64,000 bases of DNA from CAWAND01 sp963807065 (lineage in GTDB: Bacteria; Chloroflexota; Anaerolineae; Anaerolineales; E44-bin32), in contig CAWDZQ010000004.1 of the NCBI GenBank assembly GCA_963807065.1, positions 744,001-808,000 on the forward strand, read 5' to 3'. The notes below the pieces were generated by a model. The model was not told the origin of the DNA, made no database searches, and saw only the letters and a program-made list of their open reading frames with translations. Every line of letters begins with the position of its first letter. Within the stretch, counting starts at the first letter, position 1. Below, piece by piece: positions 35,615-44,371 of this stretch. The translations under genes were made by a program, and so were the position numbers.

Positions 35615-36760
35615 TCAAAGCAGCGCATCCAATGCCTCCATCAAAGCCTCAAAGTCAGACGGCCGATTGTAGGCTTGGACCGACACTCGCATCCAGGCGC
35701 CGTCGTTCCAGCGGAAGACCGGGACTTCGATGTGGGCCTCATCGAACAGCCGCCGCTGGAACGCTTCCGGATCCGAAACCGGCAGTTGTACGGTGAACAT
35801 CTGGTGAAAGCGGTCTTGTTCGCAGATGGCTTCTTGGCCGAGCGTCTGATTGAGGAGAGTTCGCCACCGGACGGCCATCGCGTGGCAGGCCGCCCGGACC
35901 GCCGGCCAATCGTGGTGGTCTTGGAACTCGATCGCCGCCGGCACGCTGAGGAACGCCGCCAAGTCGCGCGTTCCCTGCCATTCCTGGTGGTCGATGAAAA
36001 CCGAGCCGGAAGGCTTCTCCGCCTCCCAACCCCAGCTGACCACCAATGGATCGAGGCTCGGTTGGACCTCAGCACGCGCGTACAGGAAGGCCGATCCCTT
36101 GGGAGCACACAGCCATTTGTGGCAAGCCCCCGTGTAGATATCAACGCCCAGGGACCCCAGGTCGAGGGGGATCTGGCCTGGAGCATGAGCGCCGTCGATA
36201 ATGCTGATGATTCCGGCCTGTCTGGCCCGCGCACAGATGTCCGCCACGGGCAGGGTCAGCGCTGTCTGACTGGTGATGTGGCTGAGGAAGACCACCCGCG
36301 TTCGCGACGAAACGCCGGCCCAAATTCTGTCCACAACTTGTTCGGTTGGCTCGAGGGGGAGCGGCAGGGTTTGACGCACGATCTTGGCCCGCGTATGCTG
36401 GCAGATGAACCGCCATGTCCGGTCCATCGCCCCGTATTCGTGATCGGTGGTCAGGATCTCATCGCCGGGCTGCAGGTTCAGGCTGCGGGCCACCATGTTG
36501 ATGGCCGTGGTGGGGTTGGGGAAGAAGACCACATCGTCGGCCCGACAACCGACATGGACGGCCAACGCCTCTCGGGCGGTCCTCAGAAGACGGGCGGCTT
36601 GGACCCCGAGGAACTGCACCGGTTCGCGTTCGAGTTGCCGCTGCCACATCTGATAGGCATCGAAAACGGGTTGCGGGCAGGCGCCGAACGACCCGTGGTT
36701 AAGGTAGATGACATTCGGATCAAGAAGGAAGCTCGAGCGAAGATCAGGGACGGAGTCCAT
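35615..36760 (-). CDS. Class V aminotransferase (isopenicillin-N epimerase/cysteine desulfurase-like)
   Basis: A 381-residue PLP enzyme of the class V fold. Signs are YLNHGSFGACPQPV at the N-terminus, FFPNPTTAINMVARS, TTDHEYGAM, SIIDGAHAPGQ and the PLP lysine in TGACHKWLCAPKG. The group contains isopenicillin-N epimerase-like enzymes and sulfur-removing lyases. I see no conserved catalytic cysteine loop of cysteine desulfurase, so the first is closer. Substrate unknown. The next gene downstream starts 13 bp after its stop. Confidence 0.88.
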   Translation of the reverse strand: MDSVPDLRSSFLLDPNVIYLNHGSFGACPQPVFDAYQMWQRQLEREPVQFLGVQAARLLRTAREALAVHVGCRADDVVFFPNPTTAINMVARSLNLQPGDEILTTDHEYGAMDRTWRFICQHTRAKIVRQTLPLPLEPTEQVVDRIWAGVSSRTRVVFLSHITSQTALTLPVADICARARQAGIISIIDGAHAPGQIPLDLGSLGVDIYTGACHKWLCAPKGSAFLYARAEVQPSLDPLVVSWGWEAEKPSGSVFIDHQEWQGTRDLAAFLSVPAAIEFQDHHDWPAVRAACHAMAVRWRTLLNQTLGQEAICEQDRFHQMFTVQLPVSDPEAFQRRLFDEAHIEVPVFRWNDGAWMRVSVQAYNRPSDFEALMEALDALL

Positions 36761-36781
36761 ACCGGGGCCTGATGGCTCGGA

Positions 36782-37993
36782 TCAAGCGGCCTTATGTGGG
36801 AGGAGCCAGATCTCCGTCTGAGGCTGGCTCAGCCAGGCGATGCCTTCGGGGGTGACTGTGACGTTCTCCTCGAGATAGACCGGGCCGTATCCCTCGACCT
36901 GCACGCCCAATTCGATGGCGAATACGTTGCCCTCCTCCAGCCGGCCGTAAGGGAGCTGCCCGTAGCGGTCCCAGCGTGGGCCAAGCACGGTTCCGCCGTC
37001 GTGAGCAACGCGCCCCAGGTGATGGCCGAACGCATGCTGATATTCGGGATAGCCGTCGGCCAGCAGAGACGCCCGGGCGGCAGCGTCGATTTCCCACCCC
37101 TGGACCCCGGGCCTCATCTTGTTGGCCCCGGCGAGCAGGGCAGACTGCGCTGCCTCCCAGGCCCGGGCAACGGCGTCAGGCACGCGGGCCTCGTCCTGCT
37201 TGAGGATGTACCAGGTGCGCTGCAGATCGGAACAGAATCCGTCCTGTTTCACGCCAAAATCGACGTGGACCAAGTGGCCCGGCTCGATCTCGAGTTCCCC
37301 CGGTAAGGTGTGTCCAATCGAAGAGTGCGGTCCGGTGTTGACCAGCGGGTTGCCCATCGGATCCCAGGCGTAACCCAGGCCGAGATGTGCCACGGCCCGA
37401 TGGAACATATCGGCGACTTCAACCTCGGTCATCCCGACGCTGAGTTGGCTGCCGATCTCTTCGAAGATGCGCTGCGTGGTTTCGATGGCCGCTTCAATGT
37501 GCGAAAGCTCCTCGGTGCTCTTGCGCCCGCGCAGGCTGCCCAACAACGCCTCGGATGAGACCAGGATCTCGGGTGAAACCCCGGCTTGGGCCAGGTAGCC
37601 TTCGAGGATTTGCTGCATGCCTGAGGTCAGACCGTCGCTGGAGGGGTCGTTCAAGCTCCGATTGATGGCCAGGGAGCGGAGCTTGAGCTCGGCCAGAGAC
37701 TCCACCAGCGCCGGCTGGACGGACTCGTCATAGGAGACGACGCGGGAGTAGGCCCCCAACTTTTCGGCGTTGGGGGCGTCGGGCCGCCCAAGGAAAGCGA
37801 TCCGCTCGCCAAATCGGGTGATAAGAAAGGCGGACTGCCATGTGACCCCGAAGGGGTAGATGAGATCCAGCGCCGGATCGGGAGTCTGGCTGCTCTCTCG
37901 GGCAAAGGTCAGCCACGCGTCGAGGCCCAGCTCATCGAGCAGCCGCACCGCCTGGTCTATCTTCTCCTTGGTCATTCGCGCTTCTGGGTCCAT
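36782..37993 (-). CDS. M24-family metallopeptidase (Xaa-Pro peptidase-like)
   Basis: A creatinase/prolidase-fold peptidase of about 403 residues. The N-terminal domain (to about 165) precedes the pita-bread catalytic domain. The five metal ligands are visible as Asp in HVDFG, Asp in CSDLQRT, His in HAFGHHLG, Glu in AIELGVQ and Glu in LEENVT. It probably removes N-terminal residues before proline or splits X-Pro dipeptides. ATG 37993 is used; ATG 37975 is possible, and no clear ribosome site decides. The class V aminotransferase gene follows 21 bp later. Confidence 0.9.
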   Translation of the reverse strand: MDPEARMTKEKIDQAVRLLDELGLDAWLTFARESSQTPDPALDLIYPFGVTWQSAFLITRFGERIAFLGRPDAPNAEKLGAYSRVVSYDESVQPALVESLAELKLRSLAINRSLNDPSSDGLTSGMQQILEGYLAQAGVSPEILVSSEALLGSLRGRKSTEELSHIEAAIETTQRIFEEIGSQLSVGMTEVEVADMFHRAVAHLGLGYAWDPMGNPLVNTGPHSSIGHTLPGELEIEPGHLVHVDFGVKQDGFCSDLQRTWYILKQDEARVPDAVARAWEAAQSALLAGANKMRPGVQGWEIDAAARASLLADGYPEYQHAFGHHLGRVAHDGGTVLGPRWDRYGQLPYGRLEEGNVFAIELGVQVEGYGPVYLEENVTVTPEGIAWLSQPQTEIWLLPHKAA

Positions 37994-38095
37994 GGGGCGC
38001 CTATGGTATCTATCCTCGGGAGCCACGCACACCGGCCCGCAGAGTGTATCACGTCGCCTAAACGATGACCGAGGGGCGGCGCGTGCTCCCCAGGT

Positions 38096-39796
38096 TCAAG
38101 GGAGGAAGTGGAAATAAATCCAGACGGTGGCCAGGCTGACCGTAATGAGCAGGGCCGGTAGGCCGCGTTTGAGGAAGTACATGTAGGTGATGGGATAGCC
38201 GGCGCGTTCGGCAATCCCGGCCGTCACCAGGTTGGCAGATGCGCCGATCAGCGAGCCATTACCGCCCATGGCCGATCCCACCGAAAGCGAATAATAGAGC
38301 ACCTTGTCGGTGGCCCCGGGGACCGACCCGGAGAGGAACCCGATCACCGGCAGCATGGCGGCAGTGAAGGGGATGTTGGCGATCACAGTGGAGAGAAGGG
38401 CGCTCGACCAGATAACAGCCATGGTGGTCAGCACCAGGTTCTCGCCGACCACTCGCCCGATGCCCTGGGCAATGAGATCCACCAAGCCGACTTCCTGAAT
38501 GGCGCCCACCACCACGAAAAGGCCGATGAAGAAGACCAGCGTTGTCCAGTCGACGGCCTCGATCATCTCCTCGATGTCCGGTCCGATCCAAAGCAGCAGC
38601 GCCGTGGCCCCCATCAGCGCCGTCACGGACGGGACAAGATGAAAGAATTCTCCCGTCGCGAACAGCACGAGCATAAAGGCCCCCACCACGCCGGCCTTCT
38701 TCAGGTTATCCGGCTCGGTGATTCGGGCGTTTTCCTCGAGCATCTCCAGCAGTGTAGGCGAGGGGTGGGTGGCGGCGCGCAATTCCTTCCAGTAGATCCA
38801 CTCGCAGTAGATGATCAAGCCCACCATGGCGATCAAGACGCCAGGGGTGAGATTGATGAGAAAATCACTGAACGAGATCTTGCCGGCCGAGCCGATCAGG
38901 ATGTTGGTGGGCGTCCCGATCAAGGTCGAGATGCCAATCACGTTCGACCCCAACACTTCGGGGACCAGGAGCGCCAGGGGCTGGATCCCGAGCGCCATGG
39001 CGATCTGGATCGAGACCGGGGTCATGAGCAGCATGGTGGTGACGTTGTCCAGGAAGGCCGACGCCACCCCGGCCGTGACCATCAGCACCGGGACCATCAG
39101 CCAGGCTTTGCCGCGTGACACGCGGTAGGCGAAGTAGCCCAACCACTGGAAGAGGCCAGTGCGTTCGACGACGGCGATCACGATCATCATCCCCATGATG
39201 AGGAAGATCACATTCCAATCGATGAACTCTAGGGCGCGGCTGAAATCAATAATGAACAGATCTGGATAGATGGCCGAGCCCAGATAGCTGAAGGCGAAAA
39301 CCAGAGTCGTGCCCACCAGCACGGCTAGCGTATTTTGCAGCCCTTCCATGGCGATTAAGACCAGCACGAGGATGAAAATGGCGGTGGCGATCCAGAAGGA
39401 GATGCCGATTCGGCGTGTAAGGGTGATGGTGGGGAGTTCGACGCTCTGGCCGCCGCTCAGCTGCTCGAGCACGGTCTGGGAAACCGGCATGGCGGCAGAC
39501 ATAAAGTGCTCGCGATCGGCCTTGAGCTGCAGCGGGCTCTGGAGCGGCGTCTCGATCTGCAGGGCAAACCGGCCGTCGGGCTGCGACAGGGCGTCGGCTA
39601 CGGTGGTGCCGGTGTCGCCGCGGACCAATTGCAGGTGGACCCCCGCCACCGGCAGGTTCTCCTGGTTGCGAACGAAGCCGACCAGAACTGGTCCCTGGTC
39701 GGCCTGCGCGGAGGTGCCGCCATTGGGCCAGGCCATCAATCCGGCGACAACGGCCAGGCAGGCGGCGGCAAGGATCGTAGGCCAGCGCCAATTCAC
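38096..39796 (-). CDS. NhaD/SLC13-type ion transporter with N-terminal extracytoplasmic beta domain
   Basis: A 566-residue protein. It begins with a signal/anchor segment (residues 7-25) and an Ig-like carboxypeptidase-regulatory-type domain (VGFVRNQENLPVAGVHLQLV, then QPDGRFALQI). From about residue 132 there is a transporter of the ion transporter superfamily, with about eleven spans. The re-entrant motifs DNVTTMLLMTP, IGTPTNILIG and GASANLVTAGI resemble Na+/H+ antiporter NhaD and ArsB. Exchange of Na+ or an anion is likely. The preceding USP gene overlaps it by 4 bases. Confidence 0.86.
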   Translation of the reverse strand: MNWRWPTILAAACLAVVAGLMAWPNGGTSAQADQGPVLVGFVRNQENLPVAGVHLQLVRGDTGTTVADALSQPDGRFALQIETPLQSPLQLKADREHFMSAAMPVSQTVLEQLSGGQSVELPTITLTRRIGISFWIATAIFILVLVLIAMEGLQNTLAVLVGTTLVFAFSYLGSAIYPDLFIIDFSRALEFIDWNVIFLIMGMMIVIAVVERTGLFQWLGYFAYRVSRGKAWLMVPVLMVTAGVASAFLDNVTTMLLMTPVSIQIAMALGIQPLALLVPEVLGSNVIGISTLIGTPTNILIGSAGKISFSDFLINLTPGVLIAMVGLIIYCEWIYWKELRAATHPSPTLLEMLEENARITEPDNLKKAGVVGAFMLVLFATGEFFHLVPSVTALMGATALLLWIGPDIEEMIEAVDWTTLVFFIGLFVVVGAIQEVGLVDLIAQGIGRVVGENLVLTTMAVIWSSALLSTVIANIPFTAAMLPVIGFLSGSVPGATDKVLYYSLSVGSAMGGNGSLIGASANLVTAGIAERAGYPITYMYFLKRGLPALLITVSLATVWIYFHFLP

Positions 39797-40236
39797 GCCT
39801 CGTGATCCTCCACCAACACGACTTCGGCGCCGCTTTCGCTTCTTATGCGCTGGCTAAAATCTTCCAGTCGCTGGCGCGTGAAGACGTTGGCTTCGGTCTC
39901 AACCTGCGGGCTGCCCAAGATCACATAGTCGGCTTCGAGGTCTCGTGCCAGGTTGATAATTTCGTCGGCAATCACACCGTTGCGCACCACACCGTCGGCA
40001 TGAATGCCGCGCGCCATCGCCCGGTCTTGGGCCGAGATGAGGATGAATTCGCCCATCTGATGCATTTCCTTGTCCAGCGTGTTGACGCGGCTCTTGTTCG
40101 TGTGCGCCAAAAAATCGAGGTTGACGACGTAGAGAAAGTGGATCTGTAAATCCTCTTCCTTTGCAAGCTGTATGGCCCGATCGATCGTGGGCTGACTGCT
40201 TGGGCCGCCGCGGATGGCGCAAACGATGCCGGCCAT
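39793..40236 (-). CDS. Universal stress protein (UspA) family
   Basis: A 147-residue single-domain USP. The alternating beta/alpha fold starts with GIVCAIRGGPSSQPTIDRA and ends in VILGSPQV and AEVVLVEDHEA. The ATP-binding G-2x-G-9x-G(S/T) motif is not clearly conserved, so it may not bind ATP. ATG 40236 is preferred because AGGAG lies 6 bases upstream. The stop overlaps the start of the transporter gene, so the USP may sense a signal or nucleotide and regulate the transporter. Confidence 0.85.
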   Translation of the reverse strand: MAGIVCAIRGGPSSQPTIDRAIQLAKEEDLQIHFLYVVNLDFLAHTNKSRVNTLDKEMHQMGEFILISAQDRAMARGIHADGVVRNGVIADEIINLARDLEADYVILGSPQVETEANVFTRQRLEDFSQRIRSESGAEVVLVEDHEA

Positions 40237-40418
40237 GGACAACTCCTAAGCCTCTTGAGTCGAGCGCCGCCTGAGGTTGACCCGGGCTCGTCACAAGTCG
40301 TGTGGAGGGTTCCCTGTCACCCCTATCTTAACGCATGCAATGCAAATCGTCCGATTCGCACCGCTCGGCATAGGTTGGATCCTGCAAAGTAAGCTTTCCC
40401 GTAAGTTGGAGAGGATGC

Positions 40419-40601
40419 TCAGGCGAGTCGAGCCGCCACCTGCGCCCTACCCTCAGAGTCGATCGTCACCTCGAATAGGATCGGGCGGCAGCACACCCAA
40501 CAGTCCTCGATGAAGGCCTGGCGTCGGCCTGCGGATGGGTCCACCTCGACCTCGATCACCTCCCCGCAGTGAGGGCAGATGGCTTCGGCGAGCTCATCCA
40601 T
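40419..40601 (-). CDS. CPXCG-motif cysteine-rich protein
   Basis: A 60-residue protein with CPHCGE near the N-terminus and DCWVCCRPI in the middle, the signature of the Cys_rich_CPXG family. The cysteines probably hold one zinc. Its role is not known. The start lies inside the end of the aquaporin gene (8-base overlap), so it is expressed as the second gene of that unit. The length is typical for the family. Confidence 0.82.
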   Translation of the reverse strand: MDELAEAICPHCGEVIEVEVDPSAGRRQAFIEDCWVCCRPILFEVTIDSEGRAQVAARLA

Positions 40602-41430
40602 GGCGTTCTGGCTCCGGACCGCCGGTTTGGCGAGGGGGCAGCGATGCCGATAGGGTGAACCAGCCCTGGGGGTCGTGCTCGAAGTGATAGAGTTTGGCGA
40701 TCCGGATTTCGAACCTCCTCATCCATGAAACGCGTCGCAAGACCACCGCCAGGACCATCCCTAAAGCTGGGCCAAGCCAGTAGATCCACCAACCCTGCCA
40801 GCGAAGGGCCAGCACCATCGGCCCCAGGCTGCGAGCCGGATTGGTGCTGGTCCCCGAGAGCGGCGCTTCGAGCCAGACTATCAGCGCGTACAGGGCCGGA
40901 AAGAGGGCCGGGGTGTACCGGCGCAATCGCGGCTGCCCGACGAAAGCGAACAGCAGGGTCACCATGGCGAAGGTGGTGACGATCTCGCCCGCCAGAGCTG
41001 CGCCGAATCCGTACCTGGGATTCGGAAGGGTGGCGCCGAATTGAACGCTCCGGCCCATGTCGCCCCACAGCAGCAGGGGCAAGGCGCCGAGCACCCCTCC
41101 CGTACACTGGGCGGCGATGTTGGCCAGTGCATGGCGTCCGTGCAGCTTTCCCTCCATCCAGAAGGCCACGCTGACCACCGGGTTCACGTGGGCGCCGCTG
41201 AGCCGGCCGATAGGGGAGATGGCGATGGCGGCGCCGGTGGACCCAAAAAGAAAGCCGGTCAGCAAACGCCGCAACCCAGCCGAAGGGATAAGGTCCGGAA
41301 CGGGGCTGCCGCGTCCGAAGTCCAAGATCACGAAAGAGACCCCGACAGCGATGAGCAGAGCCGTTCCCACCAGTTCGGCTGCTACCGGCTTCCAAGGCAA
41401 GCGCCAAGCTCGGGGTGGGATGACCGACAT
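40594..41430 (-). CDS. MIP-family aquaporin / glycerol-facilitator-like channel
   Basis: A 278-residue channel with six spans and two half-helices. The first pore motif is NPV in SGAHVNPVVS, the second is NPA in GTSTNPARSLGP. The first variant differs from the canonical NPA, a substitution found in some channels and expected to alter pore width slightly. The C-terminal tail of about 45 residues is soluble. It passes water or small uncharged solutes. No transcription partner besides the CPXCG gene. Confidence 0.9.
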   Translation of the reverse strand: MSVIPPRAWRLPWKPVAAELVGTALLIAVGVSFVILDFGRGSPVPDLIPSAGLRRLLTGFLFGSTGAAIAISPIGRLSGAHVNPVVSVAFWMEGKLHGRHALANIAAQCTGGVLGALPLLLWGDMGRSVQFGATLPNPRYGFGAALAGEIVTTFAMVTLLFAFVGQPRLRRYTPALFPALYALIVWLEAPLSGTSTNPARSLGPMVLALRWQGWWIYWLGPALGMVLAVVLRRVSWMRRFEIRIAKLYHFEHDPQGWFTLSASLPPRQTGGPEPERHG

Positions 41431-41490
41431 GCCTTTATCCTAACGGACGGATCGGCCTCGGTGCGGCGGCCGAGACCGTGCGGGTCGCGA

Positions 41491-41516
41491 CGAAGGGGCA
41501 CCGAGGTGCCCCTTCG
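41491..41516 (-). terminator. Hairpin after the MacB-type export operon
   Basis: CGAAGGGGCACC / GGTGCCCCTTCG forms a perfect stem of 11-12 bp with a tight loop, 30 bp past the stop of the last lipoprotein gene. No T tract follows on the minus strand. It separates this operon from the aquaporin gene. Confidence 0.6.
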
Positions 41517-41545
41517 CAGTGGGAGGGAAGAGAGTCGGGCCTGAT

Positions 41546-42325
41546 CTAGTTAGAGAGGCCCTGAAGATAGCCGATGACGACTCGAACCAGAACGGGATTG
41601 ACCCCCAACTGATCGAACTGGGCAAATCGCGCCTGCGCTGTTGCCCTTTGGCTCTGGGCGGCGGCGTTGCTGCCGCTGCTGCCGCCGTTGTTGTCGGCGC
41701 CCGGGAAGCCGCCTCCGTTGAATCCGCCCGGTCCGCCGGGGCCGCCGGCGAAGCCCCCACCGCCCCGGAAGGCAAATCCGCCGCCGTCACCCCCGCCGGC
41801 GAAGCCACGACGGAAGCCTCCGCGCCCCCCATTGGCGCCGGGTGTGGCGTTAGCCCGGGGGGTTCCCTCAGCGTTGGGGCCCCCGAATCCCAATCCTCCT
41901 TGGCCGAAGACGGAGGCTTCATCCGAACCCTTGAGATCCATGGCTTTGATGGCGTTCACCTGCTGGGGGGTCATGCTGGATTGGATCTGGCTGATGACCC
42001 CCTCGAATTCCGCTTGGGCGGCGGTGTCGCTGCTCATCAAGCTCTGCAGGCCCTGCCATAGTGGAATCAGCTGCTTGGCTTCATCGGCGGTGATCGCATC
42101 GGATGTTTTGTCCAGTTTGATCGTGCCTACAGCCAGCGAGCTGGCCAGCGGTAGCGGGGTGTTGGGATCCTGGTTGCCGAAAGCCGACCGCCCATTGCCC
42201 CCGTTCTGAGAGCCTCCTGCCGGGGTTCCGCCTTGAGCTGGGCTGGAGGCCTGAGCGCCGCCACCGCAGGCCGACAGGATCATGGAAAGAGCCAGCACAA
42301 TGGCCGAGAAAGTCAATCGACGCAT
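41546..42325 (-). CDS. Glycine-rich lipoprotein of the MacB-type export operon (paralog B)
   Basis: A 259-residue lipoprotein: ATG 42325 follows GGAGGT, and the signal peptide ends in the lipobox ILSAC. A conserved N-terminal domain has PLWQGLQSLM and VISQIQSSMTPQQVNAIKAM. A long Gly/Phe-rich low-complexity region follows, then a short conserved tail (VNPVLVRVVIGYL). The neighbouring gene at 42420 has the same three-part design and similar motifs, so the pair arose by duplication. Located downstream of an ABC exporter, it is probably an accessory or substrate. Function unknown. Confidence 0.78.
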   Translation of the reverse strand: MRRLTFSAIVLALSMILSACGGGAQASSPAQGGTPAGGSQNGGNGRSAFGNQDPNTPLPLASSLAVGTIKLDKTSDAITADEAKQLIPLWQGLQSLMSSDTAAQAEFEGVISQIQSSMTPQQVNAIKAMDLKGSDEASVFGQGGLGFGGPNAEGTPRANATPGANGGRGGFRRGFAGGGDGGGFAFRGGGGFAGGPGGPGGFNGGGFPGADNNGGSSGSNAAAQSQRATAQARFAQFDQLGVNPVLVRVVIGYLQGLSN

Positions 42326-42342
42326 CAAGATGTACCTCCAGT

Positions 42343-42360
42343 TAGTGACACTTTTCACAA
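42343..42360. repeat. Dispersed palindrome, copy 7
   Basis: TAGTGA-CACTTT-TCACAA has one mismatch. It lies 18 bp upstream of the paralog B start, between the two lipoprotein genes. This is one of the few copies placed like an operator, but it overlaps no visible -35/-10. Confidence 0.83.
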
Positions 42361-42419
42361 ACCATCCGATCGCTTGATCCCGTGAGAGCCGGCCCGCAGG
42401 GTGACAGAAACTCGGCGGG

Positions 42420-43106
42420 CTAACCGGCCTTCGACAGCAGATACTGGATCACGGCGCGGACCATTATCGGGTTGACGCCGGCGGCGGCATACTGGCTTTG
42501 GTATGCCGCCGCTGTGTCCCGTTGACCCGCCGAGGCGGTCGACTGGGGGAACCCCGAGCTGGCTCCGGGCAGGCCGGCAGAGCCGCCGCCAGGCCCGCCT
42601 CCAATGAAGGCGCCATCGCCGCCCCCACCAGGACCAAAGCCTCCAGCGGGGCCGAAGCCGCCGCCGGATCCTGCCCTGCGCGTGGCTTGAACCTGGGCGC
42701 TCGTGGCGCCGTCGGCGGCCGGGGCGAGCGTCGTGTTCTGGATCAACTCCGTCAGGTCAGATGTGGTGATCTGCATGGCGGAAATGTCCGCCACCTGCTC
42801 GGCGGACATCGTCAACTCGATCTGGGCGACCACACCCTGGATCTCCTGATCCGAGCTTGTGGCGCTGGACAACAGGCTCGACAGGCCTTGCCAGAGGGGA
42901 AGGAGCTGATTGGCCTGCTGGGCATCCACGGCGGCGTCGGTGCCTTCGAGCTTGAGCGTCCCGGCCGCCAGCTGCCCACCTACCGGCAGGGCGCCTGTAT
43001 AGCTGACCGAGAGTGCCGATGACGCCTGGCTTGCGCCGCCGCCGCAGGCCGACAGGATCAAGCTGCCGATAAGGCTGATGAAGATGATGGGGCGATGTGC
43101 GTTCAT
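42420..43106 (-). CDS. Glycine-rich lipoprotein of the MacB-type export operon (paralog A)
   Basis: A 228-residue lipoprotein with signal peptide and lipobox ILSAC, starting at ATG 43106 (GGAGAT upstream). The conserved N-terminal domain has LLPLWQGLSSLL and VVAQIELTMSAEQVADISAM; a Gly/Phe-rich spacer and the tail GVNPIMVRAVIQYL complete it. It is paralogous to the gene at 41546. It follows the permease gene by 35 bp. The tail and the LPLWQGL motif are the most conserved parts and likely mark the functional sites. Confidence 0.78.
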   Translation of the reverse strand: MNAHRPIIFISLIGSLILSACGGGASQASSALSVSYTGALPVGGQLAAGTLKLEGTDAAVDAQQANQLLPLWQGLSSLLSSATSSDQEIQGVVAQIELTMSAEQVADISAMQITTSDLTELIQNTTLAPAADGATSAQVQATRRAGSGGGFGPAGGFGPGGGGDGAFIGGGPGGGSAGLPGASSGFPQSTASAGQRDTAAAYQSQYAAAGVNPIMVRAVIQYLLSKAG

Positions 43107-43141
43107 GCTGTGATCTCCGTCACCCTCAAACCCGGGTGCCC

Positions 43142-44371
43142 CTATTCGTAACGCAGCGCCTGAATGGGATCCAGCTTGGCGGCGCTGTTGGCGGGAAAAT
43201 AGCCGAACACGATTCCGACGGCCGCCGCTGAGACGAAGGCCAGCAGGATAGACCACGGCACAATCACCGTCTGAAAGCTTCCGAACTGGCCCAGGGCCCA
43301 TGCGCCGCCCACGCCGGCAATGGCGCCGAGGGCCCCGCCCACCAGGCTGAGCAGCAGGGCTTCGGTCAGGAATTGCAGCCGCACATCGGTCGGGGTGGCC
43401 CCAATCGCCTGGCGGATCCCGATCTCACGCGTGCGTTCGGTCACGCTGACCAACATGATGTTCATGATTCCGATACCTCCTACCAGCAGAGACACCGCCG
43501 CCACCCACGCGAGCAGAGCCCGGAAGGCGGCCGTGGTGGCCGTCTGAGTTTGGATCACGTCCTGCTGGGTCTGCACGTTGAATGGGAGCTCCGTCAGCGA
43601 GACTCCATGGGCCTTGGCCAGCAGGACCTGGGTCTGGAAGATGGTCTGATCCATCGATGTACCATCCGCCACCTTGATGAAGATCGTGGTCACCCGGCTG
43701 CCGAAGATGCGCGACAAGCGCGATGGCAGAAAACGCTGGTTGACGACGGTCAGGGACGTGTACAGCTGGCTGTCGTAGTCGACGTTGCCCACTGTCCCCT
43801 TGGAGGCGGTCGTACCAATCACGGTCAGTTGGGCGTTGCCCACCAGGATCGTCTGGCCGATGGGGTTGCCTGAGCCAAACAGGCTCTCGGCCAAGGACGG
43901 CCCCAAGACGGCCACCTTGGTACCCTGGGCAACCTCTTGGGCGGTGAAGAATCGGCCGCTGGCCAGGTCGACGCTGCGCACAGTGGGGTAATCGGCGGTG
44001 GTGCCCACAATACTCACGCCGGAAAGCGTGACGCCGCCGGCGCGCACCGTCTCGTTGGCGTCGCGTTCGGTGGACACACCCGTCACGCCCGGCACCTGAG
44101 CCTCGATGGCTGAGACGTCGTCCATGGTGAGGAATGTATCGCCTCCGCCACCACCGGGACCGCCGCGGGCGAAATTGGGCGTGACGAAGATCAAGTTAGT
44201 CCCCAGGCCCTTGATCTGATTGGCGACGATGGCCTGGGCTCCGGCGCTGACGGCCAGCATCATGATCACGGCGCCGACGCCGATGATCACGCCCAGCATG
44301 GTTAACAAGGTGCGGAGCTTGTTGGTCAGCAGGCCTTCCCAAGCGACCGAGAGGATTTCCAGCGGTTTCAC
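43142..44371 (-). CDS. MacB-type ABC permease
   Basis: A 409-residue permease with the MacB topology: one N-terminal span (residues 18-42), a large extracytoplasmic domain, and three C-terminal spans. The FtsX-like C-terminal part carries the conserved NIMLVSVTERTREIGIRQAIGA motif, which touches the ATPase. It differs from E. coli MacB in having the ATPase as a separate gene (44368). It overlaps that gene by 4 bases. It would use ATP to push substrates through the adaptor rather than across the inner membrane. Confidence 0.94.
   Translation of the reverse strand: MKPLEILSVAWEGLLTNKLRTLLTMLGVIIGVGAVIMMLAVSAGAQAIVANQIKGLGTNLIFVTPNFARGGPGGGGGDTFLTMDDVSAIEAQVPGVTGVSTERDANETVRAGGVTLSGVSIVGTTADYPTVRSVDLASGRFFTAQEVAQGTKVAVLGPSLAESLFGSGNPIGQTILVGNAQLTVIGTTASKGTVGNVDYDSQLYTSLTVVNQRFLPSRLSRIFGSRVTTIFIKVADGTSMDQTIFQTQVLLAKAHGVSLTELPFNVQTQQDVIQTQTATTAAFRALLAWVAAVSLLVGGIGIMNIMLVSVTERTREIGIRQAIGATPTDVRLQFLTEALLLSLVGGALGAIAGVGGAWALGQFGSFQTVIVPWSILLAFVSAAAVGIVFGYFPANSAAKLDPIQALRYE

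Noticed and set aside
33893..36772. A 959-codon open frame on the plus strand
   Set aside because: It is antisense to the deacetylase, membrane-protein and aminotransferase genes, all of which have clear family motifs. Its product is low-complexity (Gln, Arg, Gly, His rich), as expected for a GC-rich shadow frame.
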